NCBI RefSeq assembly: GCF_001721645.1
Contig: NZ_CP017141.1
Span: 5,394,001 to 5,458,000, forward strand
Length of the DNA stretch: 64,000 bases
Direction of reading: 5' to 3'
From: Pedobacter steynii
GTDB lineage: Bacteria > Bacteroidota > Bacteroidia > Sphingobacteriales > Sphingobacteriaceae
In this document: positions 1-9,127 of the stretch, in pieces
Numbering within the stretch: position 1 is the stretch's first letter
Layout of the letters: the number at the start of each line of letters is the position of its first letter
Position numbers and translations under genes: made by a program
Notes under the pieces: model-generated
Told to the model about the DNA's origin: nothing
The model's database searches: none
Seen by the model: the letters and a program-made list of their open reading frames with translations, nothing else

Positions 1-464
1 ATGGAAACGGGATGATGTTTGGTACGCTATCAGCGAAGATCATTGCTGATCTGGTTCTGGGAAATGAAAACGAGTATACCAGTTTATTTAGTCCATCCCG
101 TATGAAACCTGTAGCGGGTTTTACTGAATTTGTGAAGGAAAATGCGGATGTGGCCTGGCATTTTATTGCCGACCGGTTTTCCGCCGGGCAGCTGCCGGCC
201 TTGAGCGACCTACAATCTGGCGAGGGAAGAATAGTGGACTTTGAAGGCAAAAAAATAGCGATTTACAAGGATGAGTCTGGAAAAGTAACTGCTTTAAATC
301 CGATATGTACACATGCTGGCTGCACCGTTCAGTTTAATACTGCTGAGCAAAGCTGGGACTGTCCTTGCCATGGAGGGAGGTTCGATGTTTTAGGAAAGGT
401 ACTCAATGGTCCGCCTACTAAAGATCTGGAAATGGTGTTGATCAGTTATGACCGGAAGTCTTAA
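1..464 (+). CDS. FAD-dependent oxidoreductase with C-terminal Rieske domain (3' part only)
   Basis: The reading frame is already open at base 3, so the 5' part lies outside the window and the ATG at 12 is probably internal. The visible 153 codons hold a complete Rieske [2Fe-2S] motif: CTHAGC with Cys at base 306 and His at 312, then CPCHGG with Cys at 367 and His at 370. The residues before it (GNGMMFGT, then a segment ending near FSPSR) resemble the end of a DAO/glycine-oxidase-like FAD domain, a known fusion partner of Rieske domains. The likely role is an electron-transferring oxidoreductase of unknown substrate. The stop lies 68 bases before ligD on the same strand, so the two may be co-transcribed. 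The Rieske call is firm; the FAD part rests on family knowledge and a short visible stretch. Confidence 0.8.
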   Translation, partial: GNGMMFGTLSAKIIADLVLGNENEYTSLFSPSRMKPVAGFTEFVKENADVAWHFIADRFSAGQLPALSDLQSGEGRIVDFEGKKIAIYKDESGKVTALNPICTHAGCTVQFNTAEQSWDCPCHGGRFDVLGKVLNGPPTKDLEMVLISYDRKS

Positions 465-532
465 AAAAATGTGGTGATTTATAGGGACGTAGCCCCGATT
501 GCATAAAAATGTTAAACTTTAAATGCCTGATC

Positions 533-3292
533 ATGAGTCTTGAAAAATATAATAAAAAACGTGATTTTAGTAAGACAGCTGAACCTAAGGCGGGTAAACC
601 GAAGGCTGAAGGTAAGTTGCTGTTTGTGATTCAAAAACATGACGCTTCGCGCCTGCATTATGACTTCCGGCTGGAAATGGATGGAGTGCTGAAGAGCTGG
701 GCGGTGCCGAAAGGACCTTCTACTGATCCTGAAAATAAAAGATTGGCGATGATGGTGGAGGATCACCCGTTTGATTATAAGAATTTTGAAGGTATTATTC
801 CTAAGGGAGAGTATGGTGGCGGTACAGTGATCGTCTGGGATGAAGGTACTTATGAACCTTTAGAAAAAATTAAAGGAAAAAAGGCACAGGAAAAGCATTT
901 GCTGGCACAGCTAAAGGCCGGTTCACTGAAAATTGTGCTACATGGTCAGAAACTCAAAGGAGAATATGCCCTGGTCAAAACTCAGGGTATGGGCGAGAAT
1001 AGCTGGCTGATGATCAAACATAGAGATGATTACGCATCAACTACTGACATCATAAAAAAAGATAAATCTGTACTTTCTAAAAAGAGCATCGAACAGATGG
1101 AAAAGAGCAGTGATAAGGTCTGGAGAAATGGCCATGAGGAGAAGCTGAAAAAGCCTGCGAAAGCCAAGGCAAAAGTGGCTGATGAAGAGGTTGCAGCAAA
1201 TTTTACTGGAAATGGCGATAGCGAAAGTATTACATCTGAACGGCTAACCCCGGATGTAAAGACTTTGCTTAAAAGGGGTAAAAAATCCAAGATTCCAATT
1301 GGTATGAAACCTATGCTGGCTACTCTGGTAGACGAGCCTTTTGATAATCCTGAATGGATTTATGAAGTGAAATGGGATGGTTACCGGGCCTTAGGTTTTA
1401 GTTTGAAAAATGGTGACGTACAGCTGTTGTCCCGCAACAATAAGCAGTTTAATGAAAAATTCTATCCTATTTTTGAATTGATGCAAAGCTGGAAAATGGA
1501 CATAGCGGTTGATGGCGAGATTCTCGTGATCAATGATAAGGGTGTTTCTAACTTCGGACATTTGCAAAATTGGAGAAGTGAGGCGGATGGGGAGCTGGTT
1601 TATTATGTATTTGATTTGATCTGGTACCAGGGGAAAGATTTAACCGGACTGCCACTATCGGATCGACAGGCGATCCTGGCAGAGGTATTGCCTCAGGAGG
1701 ATGACAGAATTCGGTTGAGTAAGGTATTTAAGACTAAAGGAACTGATTTTTTCCAGGCCGCGACCAAAATGGGACTGGAAGGCATTATTGCGAAAAAAGC
1801 AGATGGCCAATATTTGAAAAATAACCGGTCGTCCGAATGGCTGAAGATCAAAGTGCATCTTCGGCAGGAAGTGGTCATCGCTGGTTTTACTAAAAATGAA
1901 GGCACATCCAAGCAGTTCAGTTCCTTGTTACTGGGTGTTTATGAAAATGGACACCTGAAGTATGTGGGGAAAGTAGGGACAGGGTTTAACGATAAAGATC
2001 AGAAAGAAATGATGGCACAGTTTGAGCCATTAGTCACCGGTAAAACACCTTTTTCTGAAGAGCCGGATGTGAATAAAGCATCACGTTTTCGTCCCAATCC
2101 ACCAAAGGCTAAAGCAACCTGGCTGAAACCCGAGCTGGTGTGTGAAGTGGCTTTTGCAGAAATAACCAGTGATGGTGTATTCCGTCATCCCTCTTTTCGT
2201 GGAATGCGGATAGACAAAAAGGCGAAGGAGGTAGTTAGAGAGTCGGCTGTGGAAACTAAAGCCATCATGGAAATGGAATTGCCTGATGACACAGAAACTA
2301 AACCCGTTCAGAAGGATCAGCATGCTTCGGCGATCCGGCCACCGCAGTCTACGGGTCGTAAGACCCTGCTCAATCCCAAAGACGAGACACAGGTGCGAAA
2401 GCTGAACGGACATGAGCTGAAATTCACGCATTTGAGTAAACTTTACTGGCCGGAAGATAAAGTGAGTAAGCGTGATATGTTTAATTATTACTACCAGGTG
2501 GCAGATTATATTTTACCTTACCTGAAAGACAGGCCGATGTCACTTAACCGTTTTCCAGGAGGGATTCATGGAAAAAGTTTTTACCAGAAGGACGTTAAAG
2601 GTAAGGCACCGGACTGGACGAATACTTTTCCATATACCACTAGCGAGGGGGAACACAAGGAATATCTTTTGGGTAACGATAGTGCGGCCCTGCTATGGAT
2701 GGCTTCACTGGGTTGTATAGAGATGAATCCCTGGTTCTCCAGGAGCAAATCACCCGATCATCCGGATTACTGTGTGATTGATTTGGATCCGGATAAGAAT
2801 ACTTTTGATGAGGTGATTCGTGTTGCACAGATGGTCAAAGAAGTCTGCGACCAGATTGAGGTCCCTTGTTATGTGAAAACTTCAGGCTCTACAGGGATAC
2901 ACATTTACATTCCATTGGCTGCTAAGTATACCTATGATCAGTCGCAAATGTTTGCTAAGATCATTGTATCGCTGGTGCATCAGCAGGTCCCGGAATTTAC
3001 CAGCATGGAAAGGATGATCGCTAACCGTAAAGGAAAAATGTATCTTGATTTTCTGCAAAACAGGCCCGGTGCTACCATTGCCGGACCTTATTCCTTAAGG
3101 CCTAAGCCCGGAGCAACGGTTTCCATGCCCTTGGATTGGGAGGAGGTAAAGCCTGGAATGACGATGAAGGATTTTACGATATTCAATGCCCTTGACCGGT
3201 TGAAAGAAACAGGCGATCTGTTTAAAGGTATTTTGGGTAATGGCATTGACCTGGCTAAAGCTATCAATAAGGCTAAGGAGGTCTTCGGATAG
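533..3292 (+). CDS. ligD: Multifunctional DNA ligase D (NHEJ), PE-LIG-POL
   Basis: This is an ATP-dependent ligase for bacterial non-homologous end joining, which works with Ku. The protein has 919 residues. The order is an N-terminal 3'-phosphoesterase (HDASRLHYDFRLE near residue 36, then WAVPKGPS), a central ligase with the adenylated lysine in KWDGYR (K280), and a C-terminal primase-polymerase with the metal-binding DLD at residues 750-752. This is the Pseudomonas-type order; the mycobacterial order is POL-PE-LIG. An in-frame ATG at 509 exists, but MSLEKYNKKRDF at 533 matches the usual family N-terminus, so I chose 533. No obvious Shine-Dalgarno precedes it. A low-complexity Lys/Ala linker separates PE from LIG. 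No Ku gene is visible here; it may lie to the left of the window. Confidence 0.95.
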   Translation: MSLEKYNKKRDFSKTAEPKAGKPKAEGKLLFVIQKHDASRLHYDFRLEMDGVLKSWAVPKGPSTDPENKRLAMMVEDHPFDYKNFEGIIPKGEYGGGTVIVWDEGTYEPLEKIKGKKAQEKHLLAQLKAGSLKIVLHGQKLKGEYALVKTQGMGENSWLMIKHRDDYASTTDIIKKDKSVLSKKSIEQMEKSSDKVWRNGHEEKLKKPAKAKAKVADEEVAANFTGNGDSESITSERLTPDVKTLLKRGKKSKIPIGMKPMLATLVDEPFDNPEWIYEVKWDGYRALGFSLKNGDVQLLSRNNKQFNEKFYPIFELMQSWKMDIAVDGEILVINDKGVSNFGHLQNWRSEADGELVYYVFDLIWYQGKDLTGLPLSDRQAILAEVLPQEDDRIRLSKVFKTKGTDFFQAATKMGLEGIIAKKADGQYLKNNRSSEWLKIKVHLRQEVVIAGFTKNEGTSKQFSSLLLGVYENGHLKYVGKVGTGFNDKDQKEMMAQFEPLVTGKTPFSEEPDVNKASRFRPNPPKAKATWLKPELVCEVAFAEITSDGVFRHPSFRGMRIDKKAKEVVRESAVETKAIMEMELPDDTETKPVQKDQHASAIRPPQSTGRKTLLNPKDETQVRKLNGHELKFTHLSKLYWPEDKVSKRDMFNYYYQVADYILPYLKDRPMSLNRFPGGIHGKSFYQKDVKGKAPDWTNTFPYTTSEGEHKEYLLGNDSAALLWMASLGCIEMNPWFSRSKSPDHPDYCVIDLDPDKNTFDEVIRVAQMVKEVCDQIEVPCYVKTSGSTGIHIYIPLAAKYTYDQSQMFAKIIVSLVHQQVPEFTSMERMIANRKGKMYLDFLQNRPGATIAGPYSLRPKPGATVSMPLDWEEVKPGMTMKDFTIFNALDRLKETGDLFKGILGNGIDLAKAINKAKEVFG

Positions 3293-3301
3293 GGTTCTTA
3301 T

Positions 3302-3970
3302 TTATTTTCCGGTTTCCATATGCGAGGCATCCACAGGCTTGGACTCGGGCGAACCTTTTTGTCGTAAGTATATGGACAGAAAGACGATGGAAGCCACTGA
3401 TAGGAATTCACTTTGCCAATTTTGAAAGGTTTCGAACCAAAATTCTGCTTGACCCAGGTAAGCACTTATGCTTTCTTTGGGCAGGTGTTTAGCTAGCTGT
3501 TCGATGTTATGGTTTTGCCAACTACCGTACAGGTGCAGGGCCCAGCTACCCAGGAAAAGGATGGCAAAACAAATGGAGAGTGAGTTGCTGTATAGTTTTA
3601 ATATCCATCCTCCTTTCCGTACCGCCCAGGGGGCGTCTTTGGAGGGTTTAGGCTCACGGTCTACTTCTTCGGGCTCATCCAGTTTCTTGGATTCTGCCGA
3701 TCCGACCTGGCGCAGGGAAATAGTAAGTAAGACGTATAAGGCCATTTGGAGAAATTCACTTTCAAAGTTTTCGAAGGTGGCGGAAATGAAATGTCCGCTT
3801 TGAAGATAAGTGCTGAATCCGATTTCCGGGGCATCGTCTTCCTGTAGATCCTGATTGTGCTTATTCCAGCCTGTTAAAGCCTGAGCAGCCAGAGTAATTA
3901 TAAATAAGGTGAGGAATACGGCGGTCAATCCGTTTCTGTAAAAAAAATTACGATTAGATTTTGTTTTCAT
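3302..3970 (-). CDS. DUF6766 family membrane protein
   Basis: A 222-residue protein with four predicted membrane segments in two repeated halves. Each half has a hydrophobic helix, then a YLQSGHFISATFENFESEFLQ-like stretch (YLGQAEFWFETFQNWQSEF in the second half), then a second helix ending in LRQ(V/K)GS(A/P)ESK. The duplication is plain by eye. The pattern fits DUF6766, which has no known function and is often found near stress-related genes in soil bacteria. A charged loop rich in Glu, Pro and Lys joins the halves. The gene converges on ligD with only 9 bases between the stops. The start ATG at 3970 gives a short basic tail before the first helix. Confidence 0.75.
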   Translation of the reverse strand: MKTKSNRNFFYRNGLTAVFLTLFIITLAAQALTGWNKHNQDLQEDDAPEIGFSTYLQSGHFISATFENFESEFLQMALYVLLTISLRQVGSAESKKLDEPEEVDREPKPSKDAPWAVRKGGWILKLYSNSLSICFAILFLGSWALHLYGSWQNHNIEQLAKHLPKESISAYLGQAEFWFETFQNWQSEFLSVASIVFLSIYLRQKGSPESKPVDASHMETGK

Positions 3971-3988
3971 TTCAAAATGATTTTCTTC

Positions 3989-6196
3989 TTAAGAATGCAA
4001 TTGAATTGTGATATCACTGTTTCCAGGAATAGTGTATTCCAGATTGCCGTTTGATACCGGACGTGCTTTTAGCGGCACTTTATGACCTTTGATTAGCACC
4101 TTAAATCCAGGTATTTTCTTTTTTTTAGTTTTTACCAGCATCATCCGGCAGCTAATTCGCGGGTCACCCAATATGGTAAAACTGATTTGCTTTCCTTTTT
4201 TTGCATTAAATCCCGAGGTAGGGTAGTCAGTATAGACCATAAAGGGCTCAGCTGGAATTTGCAGGTAATGTCTAGGCAGGATCCCGAAGGCATTGCCTGC
4301 ACCGTACACTTCCTGGCCTACAGTTCCTGATTTCAGCCATCCATCCTGAAGATCTTCAAGCGCGATCCAGAGTTTAGGATCCACTTCCCCCATTTTAACT
4401 TTTTCCTCCAGCATGTCTGTTGGCAGCATTGACGGATAATAATATACAGAACGATCTACAAGGTAGCGGATGTATTCTGCAATGAGTAGTTTTACCGAGG
4501 GTAGGATGTCCACATCTTCAGCATGTTTCAGGTAATCGTGAAAGGCACTGAAGACTTCCTGTTCTTCATATACTGCGGTATAAGGGGCATCGTTGAGTGG
4601 ATATAGGGAAAAGAATTTCGGGAAGTTTTTTCCGTATCCATAGTTACAGTCCCAAAGCTGAACGTTTCGGAATATTCCTGCCAGACACATATAGCTCAGC
4701 TCCAGATACAGCTTATTTTTGGTGATTTTATAAAGCCTGAGTAATGCCCCGGATGAAAAAGCCGTATTGTTAGCCTGGTAGAAGATTTCAAAGCCATAGC
4801 CCTGCAGGGTTTTAGCGGCGCGCTCTGCTTCATTTAAATAACGATGTTCTTTAGTCAATTCCCAGGCCTGGAGCATAACATGAGCAAAAATGCCAGCCAC
4901 ATCTTTTTCTCCGCCTTTGCCTTCGGCAGTTTCGGCTTTGATAACTTCCATAGTATCCATTTTATAGAATACGGGCCATTGATATTTAAAGTGATGCGCT
5001 ACCTTTATGGCAAATTCCAATGAATCGAGGAAGAGCTGTTTAGCCATTTTGTCTCCTTTAAGTGCAAGTCTGGAAAGATTCAGCAAGGGATGGTGCAGGT
5101 ACCAGGAATCCATCACTTTTGGCACTTTTTGCTCTTCTTCTCCTTTGAGCTTGTCTTCAGCGGCAGGAAGCCAGCGCATAATTGTGCCTAGTTTTTTATC
5201 AAAAAAGGCTGGCAGACCTTCTTTTATAGTTTTGGTCACTTCCATTTCTTTTTTGCTCCATTCTATGTAATCAATCAGTGGGAGTAAAACAGCGAGCTGT
5301 ACCATGATCTCAGGCGGTGTTTCATAGTCACTTACATAGGCGTTAAAGTATTTATGTCCCGTTACTTGTGACCAGCAGCCTGGGCTGTCGATAAGGTCTT
5401 TGAGTCCTTTGTCCAGGATGTCGGGCCAGTGCTTGTATGCTGTTTCCGGTTTGGGTAATAGCAGGTAAATTCTGGCGAGTAAGTCCAGATATAACCGCAT
5501 AAGATCTGATTCTTTTTCCGGCACCTCTTCACTGAAAGCGATAAAGGCATCAGAGAGGATAACTTCTTCGCCGGCTGGTAATGGCTTTTTAGAAGGTGGT
5601 AGGGAAAACCCCAATTCGGGCCATTCTCCACCAACAGTATCGCCGAGAGAGGTTTCAGTTCGATCGCAGTAATCACACAATGCGGTCAGGTTTTGTAGGT
5701 ATAGCAAGGTAGCGGATTTTGGTCTGGTCTGGCTTAAATACAGAAATCCTGTCCGGGTGCCGAACTGGCCGGCATGGATCTTTCCATCGGTTTGTTCAGG
5801 ATTATCTTTTTGTCCATTAAACAAAATGTCTTTTGGCCAGTTGGGTATAAGCATTTCTTTTGCTGGTATCAGGCTGCTGGTATACCGCAATACAGGGGAG
5901 CTTTCCGTCTGATCTATGACAATGCTGAGATTTTGCTTTCCTATAGCTGAAGCAAGGCTGAGGATTATTCCTTCTGCCTGAGGAGTAGTTTTTACGATCT
6001 CCAGGTTGGTTCCCGGGCTATATGCGGCTCGAAAGGCGACCCGTCCGCCTGCGGGTAGTTCTGTTTGAATCCATATAGAATCCGAGGTAAGGTTCACTTT
6101 AAAAGTAACAGGATCTGCTTTCAGTTCAAAAATTACTGATGTGTTGCCGGCCAGTTCAGTACTCGAGGATATGGCCCATGGGGATAATGCATTCAT
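3989..6196 (-). CDS. Uncharacterised 735-residue protein, possibly with a helical toroid domain
   Basis: I do not recognise this protein with confidence. The first ~240 residues look beta-rich and include a cluster of Cys residues (ALCDYCDRT). From about residue 240 to 640 the sequence is rich in amphipathic helices and aromatic residues (for example YGYGKNFPKFFSLYPLND), recalling (alpha/alpha)6-toroid carbohydrate-active proteins. The last ~90 residues are again beta-like. There is no signal peptide, so it is probably cytoplasmic. The stop lies 18 bases upstream of the DUF6766 start, so the two probably form one transcript. A 12-bp hairpin separates it from the acidic-protein gene upstream. 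Any enzymatic role is speculation. Confidence 0.6.
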   Translation of the reverse strand: MNALSPWAISSSTELAGNTSVIFELKADPVTFKVNLTSDSIWIQTELPAGGRVAFRAAYSPGTNLEIVKTTPQAEGIILSLASAIGKQNLSIVIDQTESSPVLRYTSSLIPAKEMLIPNWPKDILFNGQKDNPEQTDGKIHAGQFGTRTGFLYLSQTRPKSATLLYLQNLTALCDYCDRTETSLGDTVGGEWPELGFSLPPSKKPLPAGEEVILSDAFIAFSEEVPEKESDLMRLYLDLLARIYLLLPKPETAYKHWPDILDKGLKDLIDSPGCWSQVTGHKYFNAYVSDYETPPEIMVQLAVLLPLIDYIEWSKKEMEVTKTIKEGLPAFFDKKLGTIMRWLPAAEDKLKGEEEQKVPKVMDSWYLHHPLLNLSRLALKGDKMAKQLFLDSLEFAIKVAHHFKYQWPVFYKMDTMEVIKAETAEGKGGEKDVAGIFAHVMLQAWELTKEHRYLNEAERAAKTLQGYGFEIFYQANNTAFSSGALLRLYKITKNKLYLELSYMCLAGIFRNVQLWDCNYGYGKNFPKFFSLYPLNDAPYTAVYEEQEVFSAFHDYLKHAEDVDILPSVKLLIAEYIRYLVDRSVYYYPSMLPTDMLEEKVKMGEVDPKLWIALEDLQDGWLKSGTVGQEVYGAGNAFGILPRHYLQIPAEPFMVYTDYPTSGFNAKKGKQISFTILGDPRISCRMMLVKTKKKKIPGFKVLIKGHKVPLKARPVSNGNLEYTIPGNSDITIQLHS

Positions 6197-6264
6197 AGTC
6201 AGCTTAAAATCAGTTGTGCTTTAATTGAGTGCTCAGTTCGCTTTTCATATCTTTGTTTTAAGTT

Positions 6265-6292
6265 GCTTACCCGACCTATTGGCCGGGTAAGC
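6265..6292 (-). terminator. Strong intercistronic hairpin, terminator-like but without a U-tract
   Basis: Read on the minus strand, a 12-bp stem (one G-U wobble) closes an AATA tetraloop. The plus-strand version has a mismatch at the same place, so the minus-strand RNA folds better. It sits just after the acidic-protein stop (6306) and before the 735-residue gene (start 6196). The following bases are A-rich rather than U-rich, so it may protect or attenuate the transcript rather than end it. Confidence 0.5.
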
Positions 6293-6305
6293 ACTGAGAA
6301 AATTG

Positions 6306-6602
6306 CTATGCCGGATCATCTTTCGGATTTTCATAATCCGCGTCTTCATCATTCTCGGTGTCGGTATCCTGATCCTCGTAATCTTCGGTTTCCGGATCAT
6401 TTTCCTGTTCTTCAATTTCCTCGTTCAGGCGGGTGCCTTCTCCGTCGGCGAATTCTGTTTCTCCTGGTGTGTAACCGGTTTCTTCAGTATCAGCTGTGCC
6501 CTCATCGTTTTGCTCGTTTTCCTGTTCTTCGGGATTACGACCAACCTGGAATTGTCCAGGATTTACAATTTCTTCTTCTGGTGATTGATTTTGATTTTCC
6601 AT
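6306..6602 (-). CDS. Small, extremely acidic, low-complexity protein
   Basis: A 98-residue protein made largely of Glu, Asp, Asn, Gln, Thr and Gly, with almost no hydrophobic residues and no Cys. It is almost certainly disordered. It starts MENQNQSPEEE and ends in acidic repeats. Two plus-strand readings also cover the stretch, but one is implausibly rich in Phe, Leu and Val as an antisense artefact and the other has no family character. The minus reading has a sensible start, a hairpin 21 bases before it and another just after the stop. Similar acidic proteins are common beside stress genes in this bacterial group. A hydration or stress-protectant role is only a guess. Confidence 0.6.
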   Translation of the reverse strand: MENQNQSPEEEIVNPGQFQVGRNPEEQENEQNDEGTADTEETGYTPGETEFADGEGTRLNEEIEEQENDPETEDYEDQDTDTENDEDADYENPKDDPA

Positions 6603-6622
6603 AGTAGTAGATTTTTAGGTGC

Positions 6623-6644
6623 TGATCATTAACCATAATGATCA
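6623..6644. promoter_or_regulatory. Perfect 9-bp inverted repeat upstream of the acidic-protein gene
   Basis: TGATCATTA, a 4-base spacer ACCA, then TAATGATCA: all nine positions pair. It ends 21 bases before the minus-strand start codon at 6602 and lies in the 249-base divergent region shared with the alcohol dehydrogenase gene. It could be an operator or a leader hairpin. Confidence 0.45.
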
Positions 6645-6851
6645 ATTGCGGGTAACTAACCAGCAGCTTTAAGATTTGTTTAGAATATTTAAAAGGATTT
6701 TTGCTTGAGCGCAAAAAGCAGAAAGGAATGCGTGCGACAACATCTTAACTTAAATTTTGTTTCAGAAATTCAAACAAAAATGAGCTGAAAGTTTATTAAA
6801 CAATCTCAATTTCAGGTTGTTGGAATAGCTCATCTACTAAATGTCGATACT

Positions 6852-8012
6852 ATGAAAGCAGCAGTATTTCACAAACCCGGGGATATCAGTTATACCACGG
6901 TCGCCGATCCGAAGATTGAATTGGCTACAGATATCATTTTGAAAGTAACCAGTACAGCGATATGTGGTTCAGACCTGCACATTTTAAGCGGGGCGGTGCC
7001 ACAAACTACCGATATGGTGATGGGACATGAGTTTATGGGGATCGTAGAGGAAGTTGGTGCAGAAGTGAAAAACCTGAAAAAAGGTGATCGGGTGATCGTT
7101 CCTTTTCCGATTGCCTGCGGCCAGTGTTTTTTCTGCAACCATGCCGCTTCACCAAGTTGCGAAAATTCCAATTACAAACATTATGGCCCAAATGGGGATA
7201 TGATGGATCAGAAAGGTGCCGCATTGTTTGGTTATACAGATCTGTACGGAGGTTATTCCGGGGGACAAGCGGAATATGTCCGCGTACCTTATGCAGATGT
7301 CAGCCCCAGGATCATTCCTGATCACCTAACAGATGAGCAGGCTTTGTTTTTGACGGATATTTTTCCTACGGGTTGGTCCGGGATAGACTGGGCGCAGTTA
7401 AAAGGCGGTGAGGTAGTAGCGATTTTCGGTTCCGGCCCGGTCGGATTAATGGCGCAAAAAGCCGCCTGGTTAAATGGGGCGAGCCGTGTGATTGCCATTG
7501 ATCCACTGAATTATCGCCTGGAAAAGGCAAAGGCGGTTAATAAAGTAGATATACTAAACCCACATAAGGTTGATGTGGTAGAAGCGATTCGTGAAATGAC
7601 GAACGGACGGGGAGCTGACGTTTGTATTGATGCGGTAGGATTCGAACCTGAACGCAGTTTTATGGATAAGGTAAAAGCTACCATTAATTTTGAAAAGGGA
7701 AGTATGAAAGTGTTGGAAATGTGTTTTGAAGCGGTTCGCCGGAGTGGGACGGTATCGATTTTGGGTGTTTATGGTAGCCCATATGATAACTTTCCATTGT
7801 TTAGAATCTTTGATAAAGGCATTACTATTAAACAGGGGCAGGCGCCGGTGTTGAACTATATCGATCATTTGATTTCGCTGGTAACTGAGGAGAAAGTAGT
7901 GCTGGATGATATCATTACCCATAGTATGCCCTTAAGTGAAGTGGCTCAGGGGTATAAACTCTTTGATGAAAAAGCGGATGAGTGTGTGAAAGTTGTGTTG
8001 AAACCTTGGTAG
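6852..8012 (+). CDS. Zinc-dependent alcohol dehydrogenase, formaldehyde dehydrogenase-like
   Basis: A 386-residue medium-chain dehydrogenase. The catalytic zinc region is visible as AICGSDLH near residue 35 with GHEF following. The structural zinc site is CGQCFFCNHAASPSC. The NAD-binding glycine motif GSGPVGLM lies near residue 192. The long insert after the structural zinc site (NGDMMDQKGAALFGY) and the overall length fit the glutathione-independent formaldehyde dehydrogenase-like group. The likely reaction is NAD-dependent oxidation of an alcohol or aldehyde, with the substrate unknown. It precedes the exported SDR by 55 bases and is probably co-transcribed with it. Confidence 0.85.
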   Translation: MKAAVFHKPGDISYTTVADPKIELATDIILKVTSTAICGSDLHILSGAVPQTTDMVMGHEFMGIVEEVGAEVKNLKKGDRVIVPFPIACGQCFFCNHAASPSCENSNYKHYGPNGDMMDQKGAALFGYTDLYGGYSGGQAEYVRVPYADVSPRIIPDHLTDEQALFLTDIFPTGWSGIDWAQLKGGEVVAIFGSGPVGLMAQKAAWLNGASRVIAIDPLNYRLEKAKAVNKVDILNPHKVDVVEAIREMTNGRGADVCIDAVGFEPERSFMDKVKATINFEKGSMKVLEMCFEAVRRSGTVSILGVYGSPYDNFPLFRIFDKGITIKQGQAPVLNYIDHLISLVTEEKVVLDDIITHSMPLSEVAQGYKLFDEKADECVKVVLKPW

Positions 8013-8067
8013 GCAGCAGAAGTCTGCAGGGTAATGAAATAAATGTTTGAACTAAAAATTGGAAATT

Positions 8068-9078
8068 ATGACAAATGAAGAGAATATGATGAGTCGTCGT
8101 GCGGTTATAGGTGGTTTAGGTGCAGGGGTGGCTGCGATGGCTGCGGGTCCTGTATTGGCTGCAACTGGTTCAACGGCAGGAAGTTACTCTGTTTCAGCCG
8201 GGCTTGAGGATCCGACAACGAAATATGCCAAACCGCCTTTTAAAGAACAGAAACAACCATGGCCCGGACTAGCCAGTAAAATGGATCCACGGCCGGATCA
8301 CGGAGAAAGCAGTTATAAAGGATCAGGCCGGTTGAGCGGTCGTAAGGCGCTGATCACTGGTGGAGATTCGGGGATGGGACGGGCAGCTGCTATTGCTTAT
8401 GCCCGGGAAGGTGCTGATGTGGCCATCAACTACTTGCCTGCTGAGGAGCCGGATGCAAAAGAGGTCATTGAGCTAATCAAAAAGGAGGGACGTAAAGCGA
8501 TCGCTATTCCTGGTGATTTGCGGGATGAAGCTTTTTGTAAGCGTTTGGTGGATGAGGCGATAAAAGGACTTGGTGGCCTGGATATTCTGGTGAACAATGC
8601 CGGCCGTCAGCAGGCCAGGGAATCTATTTTAGACATCAGTTCAGAGGATTTTGATGCAACGATGAAAACCAATATTTATGCACCTTTTTGGATTACCAAG
8701 GCTGCTCTACCGCATTTGAAACCGGGCGCTGTGATTATTGCCACAACTTCGGTACAGGCTACAGATCCCTCGGCTGAACTATTTGATTATGCGCAGACCA
8801 AGGCCGCAAATACGAGTTATGTAAGGTCGCTGGCTAAACAACTGGGACCAAAAGGGATTCGTGTAAATGGCGTGGCGCCAGGTCCGATATGGACGGCATT
8901 GCAAGTTAGTGGCGGAGCGACGATGGAAAAGCTGAAAAATTTCGGAGGAGATACGCCTCTGGCCAGACCTGGGCAGCCTGTTGAATTGTGCTCCATTTAT
9001 GTACAGCTTGCTGCGAATGATGCGAGTTACTCGACAGGTCAGATTTATGGAGCTGCAGGTGGTAGTGGGCAGCCTTAG
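8068..9078 (+). CDS. Tat-exported SDR family oxidoreductase
   Basis: A 336-residue short-chain dehydrogenase. The start is taken at the ATG at 8068, giving MTNEENMMSRRAVIGG; an in-frame TTG at 8059 is less likely. The twin-arginine motif SRRAVIGG followed by an Ala/Gly-rich hydrophobic stretch to VLAATG is a Tat signal, so the folded enzyme probably goes to the periplasm. The SDR signature is complete: TGGDSGMG near residue 97, NNAG near 175, and the catalytic YAQTK with Tyr near 241 and Lys near 245. The family resembles YhdF/YghA-type general-stress dehydrogenases. A ~50-residue linker rich in Pro and Lys lies between the signal and the Rossmann domain. Confidence 0.88.
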   Translation: MTNEENMMSRRAVIGGLGAGVAAMAAGPVLAATGSTAGSYSVSAGLEDPTTKYAKPPFKEQKQPWPGLASKMDPRPDHGESSYKGSGRLSGRKALITGGDSGMGRAAAIAYAREGADVAINYLPAEEPDAKEVIELIKKEGRKAIAIPGDLRDEAFCKRLVDEAIKGLGGLDILVNNAGRQQARESILDISSEDFDATMKTNIYAPFWITKAALPHLKPGAVIIATTSVQATDPSAELFDYAQTKAANTSYVRSLAKQLGPKGIRVNGVAPGPIWTALQVSGGATMEKLKNFGGDTPLARPGQPVELCSIYVQLAANDASYSTGQIYGAAGGSGQP

Positions 9079-9127
9079 GTCATATAAGAGTTCTTATGAG
9101 GATTTTAACGATAAATATGATTGAAAT

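Noticed and set aside
6263..6604. Plus-strand frames of 113 and 93 codons over the acidic-protein gene
   Set aside because: They are the antisense of an Asp/Glu-rich gene, which gives artificial Phe/Leu/Val- or Arg/His/Pro-rich strings.
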